Assembly: GCA_903929795.1 (NCBI GenBank)
Contig: CAIYWC010000208.1
Coordinates: 52,599 to 116,598, forward strand
Direction: 5' to 3'
Length of the DNA stretch: 64,000 bases
From: an uncultured Myxococcales bacterium
Lineage (GTDB): Bacteria > Myxococcota_A > UBA9042
Shown here: piece by piece, positions 53,006-60,857 of the stretch
How the letters are laid out: every line of letters starts with the position of its first letter
Numbering within the stretch: position 1 is the stretch's first letter
Notes under the pieces: generated by a model
What the model was told of the DNA's origin: nothing
What the model saw: only the letters and a program-made list of their open reading frames with translations
The model's database searches: none
Position numbers and translations under genes: made by a program

Positions 53006-53752
53006 TCATCCGTCGATCGTCACGGCCACACCACGCCATTGAAATTGATTGACAATTCGCTGAATCGCCTCATCCGTCGGCGGCTCCGGCGCCACCAGCC
53101 TGGGCAGTTGGCCCAGCGCCCGGTACTTGTCGAGGTAAAGTCTGTGGTAGGGCACGATGTGCAGGTCCGCCGTGCGGTGCGCCGCGAGAAAGTGCGCGAC
53201 GGCGCTGAGGTTTTCGCCGTCGTCGTTAATGCCCGGAATCAGCGGCATGCGAAAGTGCACCGGCGCGCCCCGCCGCAGCAGGAACCCGGCGTTCGCGTGG
53301 ATCCGCTCGGTCCCGACGCCCGTCAGCTCCCGGTGGCGATCGCTGTCCATGTGCTTGAGATCAAACTGGAACAGGTCGACCAGATCCAGCACGCCAGCCA
53401 GATGCGCCTCCGGCACGGCCCCGGCGGTCTGCACGCACGTGTGCAAGCCGCGCTCCTTCGCCTCTTGCAGCAGCCCGCGGACCGGCGCCAAGTGCAACAG
53501 CGGTTCACCGCCGGAGACGGTCAAGCCGCCGCCGCTCATGGCGTAATACACCGCGTCCCGCGCGACCTCGTCGATGACGGCTTGCGGGCTGAGCGTGCGC
53601 GCGTGGCTGTGGCCAAACGCTTCAGGATTCTGGCACCAGGCGCAGCGCATCGCGCAGCCTTGCAAGAACACCGTCGTGCGGATGCCCGGCCCGTCGTGAA
53701 TCGAGAACCGCTGCACGTCAAACACGCTGCATGTGGCGTCAGTCAGGCCCAT
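53006..53752 (-). CDS. Glycyl radical enzyme activase (radical SAM)
   Basis: A 248-residue radical SAM protein that uses S-adenosylmethionine and a [4Fe-4S] cluster to place the glycyl radical on its partner. The cluster motif CAMRCAWC is near residue 33, preceded by HDGPGIRTTVFLQG, and followed by SGGEPLLH and LDLVDLFQFDLKHMD. It lacks the extra ferredoxin-like insert seen in activases of several dehydratase-type enzymes, so it is of the short PflA-like form. It overlaps the end of the glycyl radical enzyme gene by 10 bases, so the pair is coupled. The activity is well supported. Confidence 0.93.
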   Translation of the reverse strand: MGLTDATCSVFDVQRFSIHDGPGIRTTVFLQGCAMRCAWCQNPEAFGHSHARTLSPQAVIDEVARDAVYYAMSGGGLTVSGGEPLLHLAPVRGLLQEAKERGLHTCVQTAGAVPEAHLAGVLDLVDLFQFDLKHMDSDRHRELTGVGTERIHANAGFLLRRGAPVHFRMPLIPGINDDGENLSAVAHFLAAHRTADLHIVPYHRLYLDKYRALGQLPRLVAPEPPTDEAIQRIVNQFQWRGVAVTIDG

Positions 53753-56247
53753 GCGGCGAACTCCGTGCGGCCAATCAGGTCGTCCTGGATCGCGCGCCCC
53801 AGCCGCGTAAAATAGGCCGAATAACCGGAAACGCGCACAATCAAGTCGGCATATTCGGCCGGGCGCGCCTGCGCCGCACGCAGCGTCGCGGTGTCGATCG
53901 CATTGAATTGCAAGTGAAATCCGCCCTTGGCAAAGTAGCCGCGCACCAGATGCGCCACGCTCTCCACGCCCTTGTCGGAGCGCAAAATGCCGATCGGCAA
54001 GCGCATGTTGACCGAGTTGCCGTAGCCGATGTGCGTGTGGTCGATGCGCGTCAAGGAATTCAGCATCGCCGTCGGTCCGCGCGTCTCGGCGCCGTTGCTG
54101 GGCGACATGCTGTTGGACAGCGGCATCCCCGCGCGGCGGCCGTCTGGCGTCGCGGGCTCCAGCGCGCCTTCGTACACGTTCAAGCCGTACGAGATCAGGC
54201 TGGCCTTGAAGTGCCCGCCGCTGACCGTCGTGCACGCGGCGACCATGGCGCAGAATCGCGCGACCAGATCGCGCGCCAGCTCGTCGACATCCTCGTGATC
54301 ATTGCCAAAGCGCGGCGCCCGCAGCAAGCGCTGGCGCAGCGCCTCGCGGCCGCGAAAATCATGGGCGAGCGCGTCCTGCAATTCGGCCATCGTCAGCGCC
54401 CGCTCGTCAAAAACCAGCGTGCGAATCGCCGCCAGGGAGTCCACGGCCGTGCCCAAGCCGCCGCCGCCCACCGCGCCGAAGTTGTAGCGCGCGCCGCCGG
54501 CGGTCATGTCTCTGGCGTTGGCGATGCAGCCGTCAATCGTCCCGGAAATCAGTGGGTTGTGGAAATGTTCAGCCCAGATTGCGTCGCGCAGGTTCGTGGC
54601 CTGCGTCACCCACCCGACCTGCGCCTGCAGCTGCGTGTAAAATGCGGTTAGGAATTCGCCAAAAGTCGTCATCGCGGCCGGATCGCCGGTGTCCACGCCG
54701 TCCTGGTTGCCAAAAAACGATGTCTTTCCGCGGTTGAAGACCAGGTCCAACGCGGTGGGAAAATAGACCTTGGAGCCGCCCGTGGCGCCGTACGTGTCGC
54801 CGTTGCCGCTGGGTTCGACGCAGCCGACGAGACAATATTGGCGGGCGTCTTCCAGCGCATAGCCGTCGCGAACCAGCGCGGCAATCGCCGTTTCGTCGTT
54901 CAGGAACGCCGGCGAATTCGTCTTGCGGTGAATGGCGACGACTTTCCGGACAAGATCCGCCGGGCTTTTTTCTGAAATGCGAAACGACGCTGTCGTTGCA
55001 AGTTTGGTATTGATCAGCGCCTCAATAAACAGGAATGTCAGGGCATTTGTCGCATCTTCGCCATCCGCATTGACGCCGCCGAGTGTGATATTTTCCACGT
55101 CAGAGCCGAGGTGATTTAACTGAACACCGCCGATATTGGGCCAAATGATGACGTTGTTGTTCAGCTTGATGATCAGCTCTTCCAGCAGCCGCAGCGCGTG
55201 CGCCCGGGTCAGCGTGCCGCGCGCGAGGTCAGCCGAAAAGTACGGCCACAGCAGCTGGTCCACGCGCCCCGGCGTGATGCCGCTGCCCGCGCCGTAGCTG
55301 ATAATCGCCGCGTTTTGCGTGAACCACAGCGCCTGGACCGCGTCGGCGAACGTCTGCGGCGGCAGCCACGGGACGCGGGTGCAGGTATCCGCGATGGCCC
55401 ACAGCTCGGCCTGGCGGGTCGGATCCCCCGTCGCGGCGGCCTCGATCCGCGCGGCGGCGGCAAACCGCTCGGAGAACGCGCGCATCGCCTCGCAGCTCAG
55501 GAGGACGGCGTCGAGAAACCCGCGCTCCGCGTCCGTCTGGACCTGCGCGCGGCGCGCCTGCGCCTGCGCCGCGATCCCGGAAAAGCCCAATGCCAACACG
55601 TTCTTGTGGCCCAGCACGATGTGCGCCTGCGTGTCCGTGCAACGGCCGCGACCCTTGATGTTGTCGCCCGCACCGGCGCGAACAGCGCGCAGCAGCCGAG
55701 GCAGCCGCGCGACCGCCGCGCGCCGCGTCCCGCTTGCTGGACCATCCGCCACCAGCCGCAGCAGCCCTTGCACACCAAATCCTTTGATTTTTCGATGAAT
55801 TTCGCCTGGCGCCAGACACAGCTGGCTGACCAAGCCGTGCGCGCGGAACGCCGCGATCTTGGCGTCGCGCACGGTCTTGCCGGTCCAGTACGGGATGAGC
55901 TCGGCGTGCAAGTACCGCTCGTCGTCCGCCGAAATGCGGTAGCCGAAAGCCTTGAGCTCTTCCATCAGGTGCCCGAAAATAAACGTGAAATCGCCGCGCT
56001 CCGGCGCAATGGGCGGCGCGATCAGCTGCGACGACCGGTTGCCGACCAGCAGCTCGTCCGGCTCGATGCGCACGGTCATCTGGGCGAACACGCGCTGCAG
56101 CGCTTGGGCCGCCCGCAGCGACGGGTGCTGGCCGTGGGTCTCGCGGTGCGCGTCCGTGTAAAACCGCGCGCGCTCCAGACAAATCCAGTGCTCGGCGTTC
56201 AGCAACCGCGCCTTTTGGCTCGCGTTTTTCTCGTGCAGTGCGCTCAT
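53743..56247 (-). CDS. Glycyl radical enzyme of dehydratase/lyase type, substrate unknown
   Basis: An 834-residue enzyme with the glycyl radical motif RVSGYSAYF (radical Gly near residue 808) and the active-site loop LVGCVEPSGNGDTYGATGG (Cys near 476, Glu near 478). The single Cys followed by Val-Glu is that of the diol dehydratase and C-N or C-S lyase branch; pyruvate formate-lyase has two adjacent Cys, so it is not PFL itself despite the general similarity. ATG 56247 overlaps the TetR gene stop as ATGA, and the activase overlaps its end by 10 bases. No microcompartment genes, diol oxidase or formate transporter are adjacent. Glycerol, hydroxyproline, choline or another substrate are all possible. 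It implies that the host meets anoxic conditions, since the radical dies in oxygen. Confidence 0.9.
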   Translation of the reverse strand: MSALHEKNASQKARLLNAEHWICLERARFYTDAHRETHGQHPSLRAAQALQRVFAQMTVRIEPDELLVGNRSSQLIAPPIAPERGDFTFIFGHLMEELKAFGYRISADDERYLHAELIPYWTGKTVRDAKIAAFRAHGLVSQLCLAPGEIHRKIKGFGVQGLLRLVADGPASGTRRAAVARLPRLLRAVRAGAGDNIKGRGRCTDTQAHIVLGHKNVLALGFSGIAAQAQARRAQVQTDAERGFLDAVLLSCEAMRAFSERFAAAARIEAAATGDPTRQAELWAIADTCTRVPWLPPQTFADAVQALWFTQNAAIISYGAGSGITPGRVDQLLWPYFSADLARGTLTRAHALRLLEELIIKLNNNVIIWPNIGGVQLNHLGSDVENITLGGVNADGEDATNALTFLFIEALINTKLATTASFRISEKSPADLVRKVVAIHRKTNSPAFLNDETAIAALVRDGYALEDARQYCLVGCVEPSGNGDTYGATGGSKVYFPTALDLVFNRGKTSFFGNQDGVDTGDPAAMTTFGEFLTAFYTQLQAQVGWVTQATNLRDAIWAEHFHNPLISGTIDGCIANARDMTAGGARYNFGAVGGGGLGTAVDSLAAIRTLVFDERALTMAELQDALAHDFRGREALRQRLLRAPRFGNDHEDVDELARDLVARFCAMVAACTTVSGGHFKASLISYGLNVYEGALEPATPDGRRAGMPLSNSMSPSNGAETRGPTAMLNSLTRIDHTHIGYGNSVNMRLPIGILRSDKGVESVAHLVRGYFAKGGFHLQFNAIDTATLRAAQARPAEYADLIVRVSGYSAYFTRLGRAIQDDLIGRTEFAAWA

Positions 56248-56843
56248 GTGCCCTTCGCGTCCGGCGCCATTTCGGCGAACAACAGCGCGACGATCCGGCG
56301 GACGTGCCGCTTGCGCGCCTGCAACGCATCCGCCGCAAACGGGTCCGCGCCGGTGAGTCGCGCCAGCACCGGTCCGTAAGTGAAATACGTCACGACCATG
56401 CCGTACACACTGGTCAAAATCTGCATCAGCTCGGCGGTCGGCCCCTCGCCGAACCAGCCAATCCGCAGCTCCAAGACGGACAGCGTCCGCGCGACGATCT
56501 GCTCGACGTGGCGGCCGCTGGCGACTTCCCGGTGCACGATGGCGCAAAATGCCCGATGTTCGGCGAGAAAATCGGCATACGCGTCGACGACGTCCTGAAC
56601 CTGCTCCGCCGGATGCGCGCGCTGCCGCCAGGCCGCCGCCAGCGTGGTCGTGAGCGCGCCGTAATAGCCGTCGAGCAAAGCCGCCAACAGCTCATCTTTA
56701 CTGCCGAAATGATAGTGCAGCAGCGCTTTGTTCACGCCCGACCGCGCCGCGATGTCGCGCGTCGAAGTCGCATCGAAGCCCAGCTCGCCGAACAGCTCCG
56801 CCGCGGCCGCGAGGATCCTCTGCTTGGTCTGCTCCGGCTGCAT
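56244..56843 (-). CDS. TetR/AcrR family regulator of the glycyl radical operon
   Basis: A 199-residue regulator with the TetR helix-turn-helix at about residues 8-52 (ILAAAAELFGELGFDATSTR, DIAARSGVNKALLHYHFGSK). The rest is the helical ligand-binding domain. It is the first gene of a three-gene unit and its stop overlaps the start of the glycyl radical enzyme (ATGA), so the regulator and enzyme are made together. An 18-bp inverted repeat at 56868-56885, just upstream of the ATG, is a candidate operator, implying autorepression relieved by a substrate. TetR control of a glycyl radical enzyme is unusual compared with Fnr- or CadC-type control. The start ATG 56843 is well placed. Confidence 0.92.
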   Translation of the reverse strand: MQPEQTKQRILAAAAELFGELGFDATSTRDIAARSGVNKALLHYHFGSKDELLAALLDGYYGALTTTLAAAWRQRAHPAEQVQDVVDAYADFLAEHRAFCAIVHREVASGRHVEQIVARTLSVLELRIGWFGEGPTAELMQILTSVYGMVVTYFTYGPVLARLTGADPFAADALQARKRHVRRIVALLFAEMAPDAKGT

Positions 56844-56867
56844 CGCGACGACCTCCCGGGCGGCGGA

Positions 56868-56885
56868 TTTAGGCGATCGCCCAAA
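56868..56885. promoter_or_regulatory. 18-bp inverted repeat, probable TetR operator
   Basis: TTT-N-GGCGATCGCC-N-AAA forms a symmetric site 25 bases upstream of the TetR start. It could overlap the promoter. The symmetric length matches a TetR dimer footprint. Only position and symmetry support it. Confidence 0.55.
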
Positions 56886-56963
56886 AGTTGTCAACCCCGT
56901 CTCCTGTGGCGCGCGCGCGGCACTGGCGCGAACCGTCTGCGCCGCGCAGCCCAAGTCCGCACT

Positions 56964-57191
56964 TCACTTCCCTGCCGCGGCCATCGCCGCGTTGAAGGCA
57001 TCGACGCCGGCCGCCTGGCGCACCGTGTCGAGCGCGTCGAACGGTCCGCTCCACAGCAGCCCGATGGCGCCACTCGCGTCCGTGTCATGGGCGTGGATGG
57101 CGTCGGCGTTGCGGTGGAGAAAGGCGCGGTAGCTGTCCCGGCCGGTGGCGGCGTACAGGACCGCGAGATTGCGAACTGGCGCGTGGCTCAG
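56964..57191 (-). pseudogene. C-terminal remnant of a glycoside hydrolase family 76 gene
   Basis: A 75-codon piece reads LSHAPVRNLAVLYAATGRDS, then YRAFLHRNADAIHAHD, IGLLWSGPFD and a tail TVRQAAGVDAFNAAMAAAGK. This closely resembles the last part of GH76 alpha-mannanase-type proteins (asparagine-Ala-Asp block, W-x-GPFD, then RQ-x-A-x-DA). The rest of the enzyme is missing: upstream the frame runs into the nitronate monooxygenase gene in a different phase, with no start and no similarity. It ends in a normal stop at 56964. The likely history is a deletion that joined the end of a GH76 gene to the end of the nitronate monooxygenase. It is not expected to be functional. Confidence 0.7.
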
Positions 57192-58153
57192 CCCGGCGCA
57201 GAATCGGCGAGGTTCGCCAGCGCCGCCTGGTATTCGCGTTTCAGCCTCGCCACCAATTCTGCCGCCGGTACAACGGCTTTGACCGCGCCGATGCCTTGGC
57301 CACAGCCCCAGATGTCCTTCCACGCCTTCTTCGCGTCGCCGCCAAAGTTCATCTTGCTCGGGTCGCTCTCGGGCAAGTTGTCGGGATCCAAGCCAGCGGC
57401 GCGAATCGACGGCGCCAGGTAGTTGCCATGCACGCCGGTGAACAGGTTGCTGTAGACGATGTCGTCGGAATTGGCGTCGACCACCGCCTGCTTGTACGCC
57501 TGGGCTGCGCGGGCTTCTTCGGTCGCGATGAACGCGGAGCCAACGTAGGCAAAATCCGCGCCCATCGCGCGGGCGGCCAGCACGGCTGAGCCCGTCGAAA
57601 TCGCGCCGCCCAGCACCAGCGGCCCGTCAAACCACTCGCGGATTTCCTGAATCAAGGCAAACGGACTCTTGACACCCGCGTGACCGCCTGCGCCTGCCGC
57701 CACGGCAATCAAGCCATCCGCGCCCTTTTCAATGGCTTTGCGGGCAAATCGGTTGTTGATGACATCGTGCAGCACGATCCCGCCATAGCTATGGGCGGCG
57801 GCGTTGATGTCCTCGCGCGCGCCCAGGGACGTGATGATAATCGGCACCTTGTAGTGCACGCACACCGCCATGTCGTGCTCCAGGCGGTCATTGCTCTTGT
57901 GGACGATTTGGTTGATCGCGAACGGTGCAGCCGGGCTCTCCGGATGCGCGCGGTCGTGCTCCGCCAGCGCCTCGGTGATTTCCTGCAGCCATTCTGCCAG
58001 CTGCGACGCGGGCCGCGCGTTGAGCGCCGGCATGGAACCGACGATGCCAGCTTTGCACTGCGCAATCACCAGCTTGGGCGTGCTGATGATGAACAGCGGC
58101 GAAGCGATCACCGGAAACTTGAGCTTCTGAAACACAGCGGGAAGATGCGACAT
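57188..58153 (-). CDS. Nitronate monooxygenase-family flavoprotein
   Basis: A 321-residue FMN-binding TIM-barrel protein of the 2-nitropropane dioxygenase/nitronate monooxygenase family. Diagnostic blocks are the N-terminal FPVIASPLFIISTPKLVIA, the phosphate-binding VAAGAGGHAGVKSPFALIQE with the active His region, and LGGAISTGSAVLAARAMGAD. The family also includes enoyl reductases, so the true substrate may be a nitroalkane or an acyl compound. ATG 58153 has GGAG six bases upstream; a TTG six codons earlier is a weaker choice. The second copy of the 121-bp element lies 58 bases upstream, and its stop abuts a GH76 remnant. Confidence 0.9.
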   Translation of the reverse strand: MSHLPAVFQKLKFPVIASPLFIISTPKLVIAQCKAGIVGSMPALNARPASQLAEWLQEITEALAEHDRAHPESPAAPFAINQIVHKSNDRLEHDMAVCVHYKVPIIITSLGAREDINAAAHSYGGIVLHDVINNRFARKAIEKGADGLIAVAAGAGGHAGVKSPFALIQEIREWFDGPLVLGGAISTGSAVLAARAMGADFAYVGSAFIATEEARAAQAYKQAVVDANSDDIVYSNLFTGVHGNYLAPSIRAAGLDPDNLPESDPSKMNFGGDAKKAWKDIWGCGQGIGAVKAVVPAAELVARLKREYQAALANLADSAPG

Positions 58154-58211
58154 AACGGCTCCGTGCAACAATCAAGCGGCGGCAAGGCGATGCCGCGCAG
58201 CAGCGGATTAT

Positions 58212-58332
58212 ACACGCCGACCGACGTTCGAGATCAACCGTTCTCAATCCGCGGCGTGCCACCGGAGGCGCACACTCGCGGATCCAGTCCGAAATGCAAC
58301 CGGTCTGACCGCAAACGCTTGGTGTTGGACAC
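58212..58332. repeat. 121-bp conserved intergenic element, copy 2
   Basis: The gapless partner of 10688-10808 (about 83 percent identity). The potential stem (CCGCG 58249-58253, CGCGG 58277-58281) is kept although the inner palindrome differs. It lies in the same orientation relative to the following minus-strand gene as copy 1. The 345-base gap between the divergent nitronate monooxygenase and methyltransferase genes contains this element; the rest shows no clear feature. Confidence 0.85.
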
Positions 58333-58498
58333 ACGGCAGCATGTTCAGCATGACGCGTCGGGCGCGGCCGTCAAGGCGCGGTGGATTTTGCGCGAGCACA
58401 GGGCCGGCGCCGCACGCGGACCGATGACGACGCGTCTTGACGCCCACCACGCGCAGATCTAGCCTCGCCCGCGGCCTGAAAACGCCCAAGGAAATGCC

Positions 58499-59530
58499 AT
58501 GTCGACACTCAAGAAACAAGTGGGCCAAGCCATCGCCAAGGTTGTGGCGCACGCCCTGCCCAAGCGGCTGATGCTGAACGACACGTTTTTTCAAGTCTGG
58601 GAGCGGCGCGGTTGGCACGTGACGCCCGTCGGCCACTATCAGCCGGTCCCGGAGCTGAGCGCGCTGCCGGATTCGCTGTGGACGCGGCGATCCGCGATGG
58701 TCGGCGTGGAGATGCGCGACGCGGCTCAGGTCGCCTGGCTCAGCGAAAATGCCGCGCGTTTTCGGACGGAGCTGGACGCGCTGCCGCTGACGCCGACTGA
58801 CAAGGTCGGCGAGTTCTACGTCCACAACGGCAGCTTCGGTTCGGTCGACGCGGAGGTGTATTGGTGCATGTTGCGGCAGCTCAAGCCGCGGCGCGTGATG
58901 GAAATTGGCTCGGGCAATTCGACAAAGCTCGCCGCCCGTGCGCTGCTCCAGAACCAGGCGGACGGCGCGCAAGCGTGTGAGTTTACGGCGATCGAGCCCT
59001 ATCCGCCGGCGTATTTGACCGCCGGAATTCCCGGCTTGACGCGCCTGCTTCCCGAGAAATTGGAAGCGCTGCCGCTGACGCACTTTGACGCCCTGGAGGC
59101 CGGCGACGTCCTGTTTATCGACTCGAGTCACATGTTGCGCATTGGCAGCGACGTGCAATTTGAGTATCTGGAAATCCTGCCGCGCCTCAAACCGGGCGTG
59201 ATTGTGCATATCCACGATATCTTTCTGCCAGCCGAATATCCGCGCAACTGGGTGCATGACAAGCATATTTTTTGGAACGAGCAGTATTTGCTCCAAGCGT
59301 TTCTTGCGTTCAATGCATCTTTTGAAGTCCTGTGGGGCGGCAGCTGGATGCACCTGAACCACCCGGCGGAGCTGGAGTCGGCGTTTCAGTCGTACAAGCG
59401 CGAAAATCAATGGCCGGGGGAGCTTCTGGATTCGCCGGGTCCAGTGAGGCTGCGTGCGGGCGGCGTTGCTGGGTTCCGCGGGCTGGCGCCGCGGGCGCTC
59501 AACCAGAGCTTTCAGTTCACCAAGTTCTGA
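58499..59530 (+). CDS. Class I SAM-dependent methyltransferase (Methyltransf_24-like)
   Basis: A 343-residue protein with a central Rossmann methyltransferase. The SAM-binding motif is RRVMEIGSGNSTKLAARAL near residues 130-150, followed by acidic IEPYPPAY and a DVLFIDSSHMLRIGSDV motif near 205. The family modifies sugars or small molecules, often near glycan or natural-product genes. The N-terminal 100 residues are unique and helical. Conserved aromatic and His residues near HIHDIFLPAEYPRNW suggest a substrate pocket with a metal. It is divergent from the nitronate monooxygenase and followed by a tandem array. The substrate is unknown. Confidence 0.85.
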   Translation: MSTLKKQVGQAIAKVVAHALPKRLMLNDTFFQVWERRGWHVTPVGHYQPVPELSALPDSLWTRRSAMVGVEMRDAAQVAWLSENAARFRTELDALPLTPTDKVGEFYVHNGSFGSVDAEVYWCMLRQLKPRRVMEIGSGNSTKLAARALLQNQADGAQACEFTAIEPYPPAYLTAGIPGLTRLLPEKLEALPLTHFDALEAGDVLFIDSSHMLRIGSDVQFEYLEILPRLKPGVIVHIHDIFLPAEYPRNWVHDKHIFWNEQYLLQAFLAFNASFEVLWGGSWMHLNHPAELESAFQSYKRENQWPGELLDSPGPVRLRAGGVAGFRGLAPRALNQSFQFTKF

Positions 59531-59570
59531 GCGCGAGCGGCTGGATCGGCGCCTCGCGCGGTGGAATCCG

Positions 59571-59800
59571 CCCTTGCTGGTCGTGTAATGGCAGTTTTGG
59601 CAGCGCAATTCGCCTTTACACGTCCTGTAACGGCGACCTTGCCGTCCGAATTCGCCCTTACACGTCCTGCAACGGCGACCTTGCCGTCCGAATTCGCCCT
59701 TACACGTCCTGCAACGGCAGATCCCGGGGCAGAATTTGCCATTACACGTCCTGAACCGGCAGATCCCGGTGGCAAATTCGTCCTTACACGTCCTGCAGCG
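59571..59800. repeat. 42-bp tandem repeat array
   Basis: Four full 42-base units (59613-59654, 59655-59696, 59697-59738, 59739-59780), each with TTACACGTCCTG and ending in AATTCG or AATTTG, are flanked by a degenerate unit before and a partial one after. Units 1 and 2 are almost identical. The array fills most of the gap between the convergent methyltransferase and TPR genes. Both strands are open as 14-residue repeats, but no good start exists. Confidence 0.85.
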
Positions 59801-59885
59801 CCCGTTTTCGCGGAAGACTTGATATCACGGCCCGCGGTTGCCGGCCAACGCGAACCTGCTGAACCTTGCCTGTCCCGCCATACGC

Positions 59886-60857
59886 TCAAAATCGCACGGC
59901 CAGCGTCGCCCCGCCCGGCGTCGGCGCCAGGGTCGCGCGCGCGTCTCCGCGCGCCAGCAGCCACGTGCCCACGCCCGCGCAGACGAGCCCGCCCGCGCCC
60001 ATGCCGATCGCCAAGCCGGTGCGCAGGTTGAGGCTGGACACGGCACTCGACGCCGACTGGTAATCCGTGCCAGTAATCCGACCATCCGCGCTCCGCGTCG
60101 CCTCGCTCTGGTGCAGCGCCGCCGCGTCGCTCAGCGTCGACAGTCCCAGCCCCAGGCCCGCCAGCGCGACAGCGGCACCCGTCGCCAACGTCGTCCACGC
60201 CAGCGCCTGGCCGTGACCGTCCTCGTGCACGCTTGGCTGCGTGCCCGGTTGGGCGGCTTTCTTGCCCGGCTGTAGCGCGTCTAGCCGTGCGCGCGCCTCT
60301 GCCTGCGTCGGCGAGCCTGGGTCCGCGCGCGCGATCACGTCCCGCAGTCGGTCCCTGGCTTCCGGGACCTGGCCCGCGGCCTGCATTTCCACCGCCGACT
60401 TCAGTAGCCAATCCAAGCGCTTGGGCGCCAGCCGCGCCGCCTCTTCAAAAAGTCGCGCCGCCACCGCATGGTCGCCGGCCCTTGCGGCATTTTCGGCTTC
60501 GCGAGCGCGCGCGTCCGCTTGCAACCCATGGATTTCATCGGTGTATTTGCGGGCGTTCTCCGCGCGCGCCGGCTCGATTCCCGGCATGGCCATGAACTCC
60601 GCGAAGTGCTGCAGCGCCAGATCGAGCTGATCGGACATCTGCTCGGAACGCGCTGCGCCGTACAGCAGCGCACTCTGGCTCGGATCGAGGCGAAATGCGT
60701 TCAAATATTGCCGTGCGGCTTTGGCAAAATCGCCGGCGGTAAACGCGTCGGCGGCTTGGTGGCCCATGGCCGTCGCTGCCGTGGCCTGCCGCGGATCGGC
60801 TGCGTGCGCGGGCAGCGCCGCGGTCAGCGCGAGCAGCAGCGCCAACGCGCGGTTCAT
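59886..60857 (-). CDS. Exported TPR protein with C-terminal membrane segments
   Basis: A 323-residue protein with a signal peptide (MNRALALLLALTAALPAHA) and three to four TPR-like helical repeats (residues about 25-190, for example AFTAGDFAKAARQYLNAFRL and AARLFEEAARLAPKRLDWLL). After a Pro/His linker come two hydrophobic stretches (about 222-245 and 285-310). TPR proteins are scaffolds; the layout of TPR plus two C-terminal segments is common in Myxococcota proteins of unknown function. Its ATG overlaps the stop of the P-domain gene as ATGA, so it is the last gene of a three-gene operon. Its exact partner is unknown. Confidence 0.82.
   Translation of the reverse strand: MNRALALLLALTAALPAHAADPRQATAATAMGHQAADAFTAGDFAKAARQYLNAFRLDPSQSALLYGAARSEQMSDQLDLALQHFAEFMAMPGIEPARAENARKYTDEIHGLQADARAREAENAARAGDHAVAARLFEEAARLAPKRLDWLLKSAVEMQAAGQVPEARDRLRDVIARADPGSPTQAEARARLDALQPGKKAAQPGTQPSVHEDGHGQALAWTTLATGAAVALAGLGLGLSTLSDAAALHQSEATRSADGRITGTDYQSASSAVSSLNLRTGLAIGMGAGGLVCAGVGTWLLARGDARATLAPTPGGATLAVRF

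Noticed and set aside
53743..56247. Pyruvate formate-lyase
   Set aside because: The active-site loop has a single Cys followed by Val-Glu; the adjacent Cys pair of pyruvate formate-lyase is missing.
59561..60031. Open frame with 14-residue repeats across the 42-bp array
   Set aside because: It is explained by the repeat period, extends antisense into the TPR gene, and has no ribosome site.
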